32,323 bases of DNA from assembly GCA_013359335.1 (NCBI GenBank), contig JABWBZ010000006.1:1-32323 (forward strand). Reading direction: 5' to 3'. Source of the stretch: a bacterium (GTDB lineage Bacteria; CLD3; SB21). Position numbers and translations under genes: made by a program. Shown here piece after piece: positions 8,510 to 17,217 of the stretch (the stretch's first letter is position 1; every line of letters starts with the position of its first letter). Below the pieces are notes generated by a model. That model had not been told where the DNA came from, did not search any database, and worked only from the letters and a program-made list of their open reading frames with translations.

Positions 8510-9025
8510 ATGAATAAAACCGAAAGCGTGTTTTTGAAATTACTCGATGATAAAATTTATCATCCTGCGGCTGCGCGGGTGATCGATGAAATCGCCGGAC
8601 GTGTAGAAGAACAACTGCGCGCAGACACTAAATCGCTTATGGCGTGGGAGCCGGTGCCATTGGATGTGTATGGCTCAATGCCCGACCTCATTCGATCAAG
8701 CTGGGTATTTATTTTACGCGCCAATGCCGACACCGGCGCGGAACGACATCCCAACAGCCATCAACGCGCGATGTCGTACCGCGGCTTCGGCGCTTTTCGT
8801 ATCATGGAAAATGACGTGTGGATTCCGTATACGATTGTCGATCAGCCGGGCAAACCTATCGACGAACGCTGGGTGTCAATTCCGGTCAACGGCTGGCACC
8901 ATCCGATTGCCGGACCGGAAAATTGGGTGATCGTGTCGTTTCACACCGTACCGGCCGACGAATTGATAGAAGAACGTATGGTAGGCGACGATCCGTCGAA
9001 GACGCATCAGCAATTATACTTATAA
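8510..9025 (+). CDS. Cupin-like small protein of unknown function
   Basis: [19 protein letters not shown] ... [29 protein letters not shown] is consistent with a single cupin barrel. First gene of a packed cassette. Confidence 0.55.
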   Translation: MNKTESVFLKLLDDKIYHPAAARVIDEIAGRVEEQLRADTKSLMAWEPVPLDVYGSMPDLIRSSWVFILRANADTGAERHPNSHQRAMSYRGFGAFRIMENDVWIPYTIVDQPGKPIDERWVSIPVNGWHHPIAGPENWVIVSFHTVPADELIEERMVGDDPSKTHQQLYL

Positions 9026-9041
9026 ACAGGCGGAGGAAAAA

Positions 9042-9749
9042 ATGACAGGAAAGAATCTACTCGAACGTTTCAAAAATCTCTCGACGCCTTTGATCACGGA
9101 CGCATGCCTGCGGCTTCAGATTCCGTTGCGCGTTGCACCGGCAGGAATCAAATCGGTGTTGCCGGGTGTGAAGTTAGCCGGCCGCGTCTTACCGGCACGC
9201 CATTACGGAAGCGTTGACGTGTTTCTCGAAGCGTTCGAAAACGCCGATCCCGGCGACGTATTGGTGATCGACAATCAAGGCCGTAGCGATGAAGGGTGCA
9301 TCGGCGATCTGACGGCTCTCGAAGCGCAGGCCGCCGGCACGAGCGGTATCATTGTGTGGGGAACGCATCGTGACACGGCGGAATTAAAACAAATCGCTTT
9401 TCCGGTTTTCAGTTACGGCGCTTTTCCATGCGGCCCGCAAAGGCTCGATCCCCGCGAACCCGAAGCGTTGATCAGCGCGCGTTTCGCGACCGAACTTGTG
9501 ACGCGCAACGATGCGGTATTTGCCGATGATGACGGCGTTGCTTTTGTCGAATGGTCGAAACTCGAATCGGTGTTGAAAACAGCGGAATCGATTTTTGGCA
9601 AAGAACGCGCACAAGCCGTCGATATTCAAAAAGGAAAAACCTTACGCGAGCAGTTGCAGTTTCGTAATTATCTGAAACAACGAAACGCCGATCCCACGTT
9701 CACTTTTCGCAAACATTTACGCAGCATACAAGGAGCAATCGAAGAATAA
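9042..9749 (+). CDS. RraA-family protein (HMG/CHA aldolase-like)
   Basis: [54 protein letters not shown]. Retains the R-D pair typical of class II HMG aldolase. Confidence 0.85.
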   Translation: MTGKNLLERFKNLSTPLITDACLRLQIPLRVAPAGIKSVLPGVKLAGRVLPARHYGSVDVFLEAFENADPGDVLVIDNQGRSDEGCIGDLTALEAQAAGTSGIIVWGTHRDTAELKQIAFPVFSYGAFPCGPQRLDPREPEALISARFATELVTRNDAVFADDDGVAFVEWSKLESVLKTAESIFGKERAQAVDIQKGKTLREQLQFRNYLKQRNADPTFTFRKHLRSIQGAIEE

Positions 9750-11218
9750 TGGAAACACCTAAATCTGAACAACACTTGCTGGATCCGCAGGACTGGCCTG
9801 AATTTCGTGCGACCGCGCATCGTATGGTCGACGACATGATCGATTGGATACAAACGATTCGTGAAAAACCCGCGTGGCAAAAACCGCCGGCATCCGTCCA
9901 GCAAGCGATCAATGAACCGCTTCCGCAAACGCCTAAACCGCTCGATCAGGTATACGATGATTTTTTAAAACTCGTCGCCCCGTACAACAAAGGCAATATC
10001 CACCCGCGATTCTGGGGATGGGTCGAAGGATCGAGCGTTCCCGCCGGCGTGTTAGCGGAATTTCTAGCGTCGACGCTGAATCCCAATCTTGGCATCGGCG
10101 ATCACTCACCGATTTACGTCGAGCGCCGCGTGATCGATTGGTGCAAATCGATGATGGGATTTTCCGAATCGGCGAGTGGCTTGCTTGTCAGCGGCGCCAC
10201 GACGGCGAATCTCACGGGCCTTGCCGTTGCCCGCAATCATGCGCACAACCAAATTCGCCAAAAAGGTTTACACAGTCTTGACAAACCGCTGACCTTGTAT
10301 GCTTCGGTCGAAACCCACAGTTGCGTTCAGAAATCGATCGAACTGCTCGGGCTCGGCGCCGAATCGTTGCGGAAAATTCCCGTCGACGAAAACTACCGGA
10401 TTCGTTTACCCGAATTGCGCGCCGCCATTCGCGAAGACCGCGCCAAAGGTTTTTTCCCGTTTTGTATCGTCGGAAATGCCGGAACGGTCAATACAGGATC
10501 GATCGATCCCATGAGTGAATTGCTGGCCATTGCGCGCGAAGAAAAACTCTGGTTTCATATCGACGGCGCTTTCGGCGCTTTTGCGTATCTGGATCCGGAA
10601 TATCGCGAACGGCTTTACGGAATGACGCAGGCCGATTCGCTCGCGTTTGATTTACACAAATGGATGTACATGCCGTACGAAGCTGCGTGTATTCTTATTC
10701 GTGACGTAACGGCTCACCGCAATTCTTTTCATATTACGCCGTCGTATCTCGTCAACCATGAAAGCGGCATCGCGGCAGGCCCCGATCCGTTCAATCACTA
10801 CGGCATTTCATTGTCCAAAGGTTTTACATCGCTCAAAATCTGGATGTGCCTAAAAACGTATGGCCTGCAAGCGTTTGCGGAGACTATCAGACAAAACATC
10901 GCCCAGGCGCGGTACCTAGCTCAACAAATCGAGCGCGAGCCGTTACTGGAATTAATGACGCCCGTAACGTTGAATGTCGTCTGTTATCGTTATCATCCGA
11001 AAAATTATCCGGCCGATCGCCTGAACGATTTAAACAAAAATATCGTCATGGCCTTACAAGATCGCGGCATCGCCGTTCCGACGAGTACGATATTGAACGG
11101 CCATTATGTTATCCGAGCCGCTATTACCAACCATCGCAGCCGATGGGATGATTTTGATATTTTGGTGAAAGAAAGCCTTAAAATCGGCGCCGAGATGGCC
11201 GGTAAGGAAACCCGATGA
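9749..11218 (+). CDS. PLP-dependent group II amino acid decarboxylase
   Basis: HPRFWGWV, SGATTANLTGLAVARNHA, VGNAGTVNTGSIDP, WFHIDGAFGAF, FDLHKWMYMPYEAACILIRD (Schiff-base Lys). Starts within TAATG overlap. Confidence 0.9.
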   Translation: METPKSEQHLLDPQDWPEFRATAHRMVDDMIDWIQTIREKPAWQKPPASVQQAINEPLPQTPKPLDQVYDDFLKLVAPYNKGNIHPRFWGWVEGSSVPAGVLAEFLASTLNPNLGIGDHSPIYVERRVIDWCKSMMGFSESASGLLVSGATTANLTGLAVARNHAHNQIRQKGLHSLDKPLTLYASVETHSCVQKSIELLGLGAESLRKIPVDENYRIRLPELRAAIREDRAKGFFPFCIVGNAGTVNTGSIDPMSELLAIAREEKLWFHIDGAFGAFAYLDPEYRERLYGMTQADSLAFDLHKWMYMPYEAACILIRDVTAHRNSFHITPSYLVNHESGIAAGPDPFNHYGISLSKGFTSLKIWMCLKTYGLQAFAETIRQNIAQARYLAQQIEREPLLELMTPVTLNVVCYRYHPKNYPADRLNDLNKNIVMALQDRGIAVPTSTILNGHYVIRAAITNHRSRWDDFDILVKESLKIGAEMAGKETR

Positions 11219-11817
11219 AAATAGGAGTCGTTGGAAGCGGATCGATGGGCACCGCTCTGGGCAAAGCACTCGCCGCAAAAGGCCATTCGGTTTTTTTCGG
11301 TTCACGCACACCGCGAAGCGTCGCCGGTTTTCAAACCGGTACTTATGAAGAAGCAGTTCGTCACGGCGAAATTATCATTCTTACGACAACCTGGGAATGC
11401 ACATTGAATATCGTTAATGGCCTGAAAATCAACGACAAAATTATTATTGACTGTACAAATCCGGAAACGCACGACGGACGCGGGCTTGCCGTTGGCCACA
11501 CGACGTCGGGTTCGGAAGAAATTGCAAAGATTTGTTCCGGAGCACGTATCGTCAAAGCATTTTGCCATGTTTATGCGGAAATGCTGACGGTTCCGGCATT
11601 CGGAACGGAAAAAGCATCGGTCTTTTACTGCGGCGACGACAGCGACGCCAAAGCCGTAATTTTGAAGCTCATAGCCGAAATGGGTTTCGATCCTGTGGAT
11701 GCCGGTCCTTTGAAAAGCGCGCGTTACATCGAACCGCTGGCGATGCTGATGGTGCAATTGGTGCGTGAAATGAAAATGGGGCCGGACAGAATAGCCATGA
11801 AACTTTTAAAGAGGTGA
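11215..11817 (+). CDS. NAD(P)-binding oxidoreductase, NADPH:F420 reductase-like fold
   Basis: MKIGVVGSGSMGTALGKALAAKGHSVFFGSR Rossmann GxGxxG; DCTNPE; KAFCHVYAEML; LKSARYIEPLAMLMVQL. ATGA overlap with the upstream gene. Confidence 0.82.
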   Translation: MKIGVVGSGSMGTALGKALAAKGHSVFFGSRTPRSVAGFQTGTYEEAVRHGEIIILTTTWECTLNIVNGLKINDKIIIDCTNPETHDGRGLAVGHTTSGSEEIAKICSGARIVKAFCHVYAEMLTVPAFGTEKASVFYCGDDSDAKAVILKLIAEMGFDPVDAGPLKSARYIEPLAMLMVQLVREMKMGPDRIAMKLLKR

Positions 11818-11818
11818 T

Positions 11819-12361
11819 ATGGAAAAAACTTCACTGACGCAAGTTCGCCGCCGCGATCGTAACGTAGCCGACGACTCATGGATTCGGGAAAGACTCACCA
11901 AGAGCCCCACCGGCGTTGTGGCTGTTTCGAATAACGGTCAACCGTATATTCACGCGAACCTTTTTATTTATGACGAAAAACAAAACGTCATTTATTTTCA
12001 TACGTCGGCCATGGGACATCTGCGGCAAAACGTCGAAAACAGCCCCAAAGCCAGTTTTATTATTTTTGAAATGGGCCGGTTAATTGCCGGGCCGCGCGCG
12101 CTGGATTTCAGCGTGGAATACGCCAGCGTGGTGGTTTTCGGAACCGTTGTCATCGTTCGAGAACAAGCGGAAATCATGGACGTCCTTCAGCGGTATTTTA
12201 CCAAATATGCTTCGCATATTCCTTCTGAGAATATCGAGCCGTTTACCTGGGAAGACGCCAAAAAAACGACGGTCTACAAACTGCACATCGCCGAATGGAG
12301 CGGCAAAGAACACCGCGAATCCGACGATCACCCGAATGCGTTTTTTTATAAATGCCGATGA
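11819..12361 (+). CDS. Pyridoxamine 5'-phosphate oxidase-like flavoprotein
   Basis: GVVAVSNNGQPYIHANLFIYDEKQNVIYFHTSAMGHLRQNVENSPKASFIIFEMGR is typical of the PNPOx-like split barrel. Confidence 0.82.
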   Translation: MEKTSLTQVRRRDRNVADDSWIRERLTKSPTGVVAVSNNGQPYIHANLFIYDEKQNVIYFHTSAMGHLRQNVENSPKASFIIFEMGRLIAGPRALDFSVEYASVVVFGTVVIVREQAEIMDVLQRYFTKYASHIPSENIEPFTWEDAKKTTVYKLHIAEWSGKEHRESDDHPNAFFYKCR

Positions 12362-12390
12362 ATCAATTCATTTCTTAAAAGGAATCACGT

Positions 12391-14772
12391 ATGCTTAAAA
12401 ACTATCTCAAAATCGCGTGGCGGAATTTGATTCGTCATAAAGGATATTCCCTCCTCAATATCAGCGGGCTTTCCGTCGGAATCGCTTGTTGTTTGCTGAT
12501 CGTGATGTACGTGATGGATGAATTGAGTTACGATAAATTCCACGCTAATGGCGAGCGTCTGTATCGCGTGAACATGAGTACGACGGTCAACGGAAAAACC
12601 GATCACAATGCGGCCGTACATTTTCCGGTCGCCCAGCTTTTGCGTGGTTATACGGAAGTCGAAGAAACGGCTCGGTTAGTAGATTACCGTTTTATCGGGC
12701 AAATTCCGGTGCTGCAATTCGGCGATAAAAGTTTCTATGAAGAAAATTTTTTCTATGGCGATTCGACGGTCTTCAAAGTTCTTACGTTGCCCCTTGCCCA
12801 GGGAAATGCGAATGCGCTTTACGAACCCAATACTGTCGTGCTGACGCAGGCAATGGCCAGAAAGTATTTTGGCGATGACAACCCGATGGGCAAAGTGCTT
12901 CGCCTCAATGGATTGAAAGATTTGAAAGTCACCGGTGTGCTGGCGCCATTCCCAGGGCCGACGCATTTGAAAATCGATTTCATTGCCTCCATGTCAAGCA
13001 TTGCCAATTCCGGTTTTACCGCCGCAGGATACGATTTTAATAACTGGATTATTAATTTTTATTGGACGTACGTGCTTTTCAAAACGCCGGCGGATGCCGC
13101 TTCGATCGAATCGCAACTGCCCGATTTCGGCAAACGTTATCTTCCTGAAATGCATCAGAAAAACGGAACGCAACTGCAATTAACCAACATCGCCGATATT
13201 CACCTGAGCCCTGGAAATGACGGAGAAATCACGCCGTGCGGCGATATCACGTACGTATACATTTTTTCGCTCGTGGCGGTTTTGATCCTGTTTATCGCGT
13301 GCATTAATTTTATGAATCTCGTGACCGCCCGATCGGCGGGGCGCGCCAAAGAAATCGGGCTTAGGAAAGTTGCCGGCGCGCTGCGGAATCAATTGATCGG
13401 TCAATTTCTCGGCGAATCGATTTTATTGACAACATTGTCGGCTTTCATCGCGTTATTCCTGATCGAAGGATTGACGCCGATGTTCAATCAATTGACGGGA
13501 AAAACATTGTCATTGAGTTTTGAACCCTGGCTGGTATTGTCTTTATTGGCGGTCATTATCGCCGTGGGCCTGGCGGCAGGCAGTTATCCTGCTTTTTATT
13601 TTTCCAATTTTCAACCGGCGCAGGTTTTGAAAGGAACTTTTAAAACAGGGGGCAAAGGCGTCTTGTTGCGAAAAATACTGGTGATCATGCAATTCGCCAT
13701 TTCCATCGCTTTAATTACTTGCACCATTATTGCGCAGCATCAGTTGCATTTTATTCAAAACAAAAAACTCGGATTTGAAAAAGAGCAGTTGATTATTTTG
13801 CCGATTCGTGGAAGCGCGTTGGTTCAGAAATACACCGAATTCAAAAATCAATTACTACAGCATCCGGGCATTGTGAGTATCAGCGGGATGTCCGATAAGA
13901 TCGGCACCGGCGTCAATTTCACCGGTTTCTTCGTCGAAGGGCAGGACGAGATGCAGTTTATTTCGCAAACGCGCATCAGTCATGACTTTATTCAAACGTA
14001 CGGACTTAAGTTAGTCGAAGGCCGCGATCTGATCGAAGGCAGCGGCGCCGATAGCGCGTTGGGATATGTAGTCAATCGGGCGTTTCTGCGGCAATACGGC
14101 TGGAAAAACGGACTCGGAAAACGGGTCCGGTTTTTCCGAAATAACGCCGAAGGCCAGATCGTCGGCGTTGTGGATGATTTTCATTTCCAATCGCTGCACT
14201 CAACGGTCGCACCGATTGTTTTGCGCATCGGGGCGATTACGTTTATCGCGGTCAAAATTCGTCCGGAAAATATCCGCGAGACGATTGGCTTGATTGAAAC
14301 AGCCTGGAATCGTTTTGAGCAGGACAAACCCTTTTCATTTCATTTTCTTGATCAGGCGATCAACGATCTTTACAAGGCTGAACAGAAACTCAGCATGCTG
14401 ATCGGAACATTTTCCGGATTGGCCATTTTTATCGCCTGCCTTGGATTATTCGGCCTCGCTTCGTTTACAGCGGAACAGCGTACCAAAGAAATCGGCATAC
14501 GGAAAGTTCTCGGCGCGTCCGTCGGTGGGATTGTATTCATCATGTGTAAAGAATTTTTGAAATACGTTTTAATCGCCAATGCGATGGCGTGGCCGGTTGC
14601 ATACCTGGTGATGAATACGTGGCTCCAGGATTTTGCCAACCGGATTGACATCGGGCCGTCGGCGTTTATTCTCGCGGCCGTTTTTGCGTTAACGATTGCA
14701 TTGGCCACCGTCGGTTACCAGGCCATTAAAGCGGCATTGGGCAATCCTTTGAAAGCGATCAAATACGAATAA
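12391..14772 (+). CDS. ABC transporter permease, FtsX/MacB_PCD family (about 793 aa)
   Basis: MLKNYLKIAWRNLIRHKGYSLLNISGLSVGIACCLLI; two FtsX domains (ARSAGRAKEIGLRKVAGALR, AEQRTKEIGIRKVLGASVGGIV). Confidence 0.93.
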   Translation: MLKNYLKIAWRNLIRHKGYSLLNISGLSVGIACCLLIVMYVMDELSYDKFHANGERLYRVNMSTTVNGKTDHNAAVHFPVAQLLRGYTEVEETARLVDYRFIGQIPVLQFGDKSFYEENFFYGDSTVFKVLTLPLAQGNANALYEPNTVVLTQAMARKYFGDDNPMGKVLRLNGLKDLKVTGVLAPFPGPTHLKIDFIASMSSIANSGFTAAGYDFNNWIINFYWTYVLFKTPADAASIESQLPDFGKRYLPEMHQKNGTQLQLTNIADIHLSPGNDGEITPCGDITYVYIFSLVAVLILFIACINFMNLVTARSAGRAKEIGLRKVAGALRNQLIGQFLGESILLTTLSAFIALFLIEGLTPMFNQLTGKTLSLSFEPWLVLSLLAVIIAVGLAAGSYPAFYFSNFQPAQVLKGTFKTGGKGVLLRKILVIMQFAISIALITCTIIAQHQLHFIQNKKLGFEKEQLIILPIRGSALVQKYTEFKNQLLQHPGIVSISGMSDKIGTGVNFTGFFVEGQDEMQFISQTRISHDFIQTYGLKLVEGRDLIEGSGADSALGYVVNRAFLRQYGWKNGLGKRVRFFRNNAEGQIVGVVDDFHFQSLHSTVAPIVLRIGAITFIAVKIRPENIRETIGLIETAWNRFEQDKPFSFHFLDQAINDLYKAEQKLSMLIGTFSGLAIFIACLGLFGLASFTAEQRTKEIGIRKVLGASVGGIVFIMCKEFLKYVLIANAMAWPVAYLVMNTWLQDFANRIDIGPSAFILAAVFALTIALATVGYQAIKAALGNPLKAIKYE

Positions 14773-14804
14773 CAAAGTACGAAAAGATTAATAGTAAGGA
14801 ATTC

Positions 14805-15413
14805 ATGGAGAATTATTTTTTATTTTTGATGGTTGCGGCTACGGCAGTATTCAATCCGGGGCCCGGTGTGACGCTGACGTTGACCAATTCGATGCGGTAC
14901 GGGTTGCGGCAAACTCTCGGAGGAATCGCCGGCATTGCTTTTGGCGGCTTGATTATGGCCATTGTTTCGGCGACCGGTTTGGGTTTATTAATGACGACTT
15001 CGCCGTATGTTTTGACTGTTTTGAAGTATGCCGGTTCCGCTTATCTTATTTTTCTTGGCGTGAAGATGTGGAGAAAACCTCCGCTCGCAAATGACGACCA
15101 CGACGTTTTACGATCCGGAATTCAAAAACGTTTTGCCGAAGCGTTTTGGCTTCAACTTTCGAATCCGAATGCGATTTTATTTTTTGTTTCGGCATTTCCT
15201 CAATTTATAAACTCCAATTCGCCTTACGTCTTTCAGTTTGCCATCCTTTCATTTTCATATTGTTTTTTGGTTCTCGTGATTCATGCGTCGTACGCGTTGA
15301 CGGCGCGTACGGCTAAAAAATGGTTGTCCTCTCCCAATGTCACTCATCGGATCAATCAGGCTGGCGGCGGCGCGCTGGTCGCTTTCGGTTTAATTCTCGC
15401 CTTCCAATCGTAG
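14805..15413 (+). CDS. LysE/RhtB family amino acid exporter
   Basis: NPGPGVTLTLTNSMRYGLRQTLGGIAGIAFG, KYAGSAYLIFLGVKMWR, FWLQLSNPNAILFFVSAFPQF. Confidence 0.9.
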   Translation: MENYFLFLMVAATAVFNPGPGVTLTLTNSMRYGLRQTLGGIAGIAFGGLIMAIVSATGLGLLMTTSPYVLTVLKYAGSAYLIFLGVKMWRKPPLANDDHDVLRSGIQKRFAEAFWLQLSNPNAILFFVSAFPQFINSNSPYVFQFAILSFSYCFLVLVIHASYALTARTAKKWLSSPNVTHRINQAGGGALVAFGLILAFQS

Positions 15414-15539
15414 TTATGACCACAATTGGGTAATGATTTTTATTTGAAATTGTCGTTAATTCGTGGCATGAATTTACCTGAAAATCACCTCAGATAACGA
15501 AATTTAAATTCCGCCGTCGTATCACCATCAGGAGAAATT

Positions 15540-16643
15540 ATGGTGCGATTTATTTTTTTCATTGGCTTATTAGGTTCGCCATTACTCGCTCAATCGATGC
15601 CTCAAAAATTTTATTCGATGCTTCCAAAAGCGACCGATGCGGCAATTCAAAAATTAATTGAACAAAATGGCGGCACGCCGGTCATCGAAAACGATACCGT
15701 TTTATTTCTGGCAAAATCGTTCAATGGCGAGCGCCCTTTTATGATCGCCGATTTCAATCAATGGGATTCAACCCGCGGATGGATGCTGCCGGTTGATGGA
15801 ACGGATTGGTTTTTCCGGTTTGATAAAGTTGCAACCGATGCGAGAATTGAATACGCCTTCAAATATACCGGTGGGGAAAGAATCGATGCCTTTAATCCCA
15901 AACGCATTCTGAGTTTCGATGTCGAGACGTCCGAATTTACAATGCCGGGGTTTAAGAATTCGAGATTGATCCGGCATGACGCGTATCAGCTTCGTGGAAA
16001 ATTGAAAAAAGATTCCATCTACAGCGCCATTTTCAAAAACAAACGCGCGGTGGCCATGTATGAGCCTCACGGTTATCAACTTGGAAAATCTTATCCGGTT
16101 ATTTTATTCAAAGACGGTACGCTTTATATCCAGCGCATGAAAATTCATCAGGTTCTCGACAGCCTGATTGAGGCAAAATTAATTCCGCCGGTAATTGGAT
16201 TATTTACGAGTCCGAATTCGCGCCGAATCGAGTACGTAGGTAGTGCGGATTACCGGAAATACATCGTTGAGGAAGTATTGCCTTTCTTTGAATCCAGATA
16301 CAAAGCTTCAGAATATTCGGTCGTCGGCAGTTCCCGAGGCGGTTTGGCGGCGGTGGATTTAGTGTTGAATCATCCCGGTATTTTCAGCAAGTGCGTAGGG
16401 ATCAGCCCGGCCTTTCGCCCCGTTGAGATAGCCGACCAATGGATCAGACTCAAACCGACATTTCAAAAAATCATTGTGATCGAATCCCGTTACGACGCCG
16501 ACTGGCTTCCCGACGCACGGGCATGGGTCATGGCTTTACGTGCAGCCGGTACGCCTTACGAATATTGGGAAATCCCGCAAGGCCACAACCAGGAAGCATG
16601 GGTGCACGTCATGGACGAGGCGTTGATCGAATTGTTTAAATAA
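15540..16643 (+). CDS. Secreted esterase (enterochelin-esterase/esterase D-like) with N-terminal E-set (CBM48-like) domain
   Basis: MIADFNQWDSTRGWMLPVDGTDWFFRF; C-terminal VVGSSRGGLAAVDLVLNHPGIFSKCVGISPAF (GxSxG) and GHNQEAW catalytic His region. Confidence 0.83.
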   Translation: MVRFIFFIGLLGSPLLAQSMPQKFYSMLPKATDAAIQKLIEQNGGTPVIENDTVLFLAKSFNGERPFMIADFNQWDSTRGWMLPVDGTDWFFRFDKVATDARIEYAFKYTGGERIDAFNPKRILSFDVETSEFTMPGFKNSRLIRHDAYQLRGKLKKDSIYSAIFKNKRAVAMYEPHGYQLGKSYPVILFKDGTLYIQRMKIHQVLDSLIEAKLIPPVIGLFTSPNSRRIEYVGSADYRKYIVEEVLPFFESRYKASEYSVVGSSRGGLAAVDLVLNHPGIFSKCVGISPAFRPVEIADQWIRLKPTFQKIIVIESRYDADWLPDARAWVMALRAAGTPYEYWEIPQGHNQEAWVHVMDEALIELFK

Positions 16644-16721
16644 CTTAGCGAATCTCGCTTGAAAGTCCCGCTTTTAATTTACCGCCCAATCAGTTTCCAA
16701 AGTTATTCATTAATTGAACTA

Positions 16722-16739
16722 TTATCAGAAATCTGATAA
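16722..16739. promoter_or_regulatory. Dyad TTATCAGA-AA-TCTGATAA, candidate regulator-binding site
   Basis: Perfect 8+8 inverted repeat with 2-bp centre, about 125 bp upstream of ATG 16865. Confidence 0.4.
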
Positions 16740-16814
16740 CGAGAGAGTGGAAAGAACTTCATTTTTACACTCTAAGTTCCACATTTTCAGTTGTTATTTT
16801 ATACTTATTTTGGC

Positions 16815-16850
16815 GCGTTATTTGACTCACAAATAACGCTTTTTATTTTT
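16815..16850 (+). terminator. Hairpin plus TTTTTATTTTT immediately upstream of the two-component operon (terminator/attenuator, or promoter-embedded repeat)
   Basis: GCGTTATTTG (16815-16824) ACTCA CAAATAACGC (16830-16839) TTTTTATTTTT (16840-16850); SD GAGGGA and ATG 16865 follow. Confidence 0.6.
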
Positions 16851-16864
16851 GAGGGATTTTAAGT

Positions 16865-17173
16865 ATGATAACACTGTTTAAAGAAATTCGTTTTTATTTA
16901 TTGGCTGCAATCTTGCTCGTTGCGCTCGTGCCCGATAATTCCGATAACCCGATTTCGTATCGTCCTTTTTTTCCGGCCAATTTTGTGCAGGAACGTTATG
17001 CTGAAATTGAACAATCATTGGAAATGATCGCGACGCTGACGCGGGAAGAAAACCTCGACCTCATTAACACGCTGGAGAATTTGTACGTCCGGGCGCCGCA
17101 GCCGGCCTTACAGGCCGCGGTAGTTCGGATCAATGGGAAGGTACAAAAAAATGCTGTTGAAATTCATTACTGA
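16865..17173 (+). CDS. Small membrane-anchored protein of unknown function
   Basis: N-terminal hydrophobic segment FYLLAAILLVALVP; SD gaggga; first gene of the operon. No family recognised. Confidence 0.6.
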   Translation: MITLFKEIRFYLLAAILLVALVPDNSDNPISYRPFFPANFVQERYAEIEQSLEMIATLTREENLDLINTLENLYVRAPQPALQAAVVRINGKVQKNAVEIHY

Positions 17174-17217
17174 ATCGCAGACATTTATGACGACCCCTTT
17201 TGACCCGGCAAAATTTT

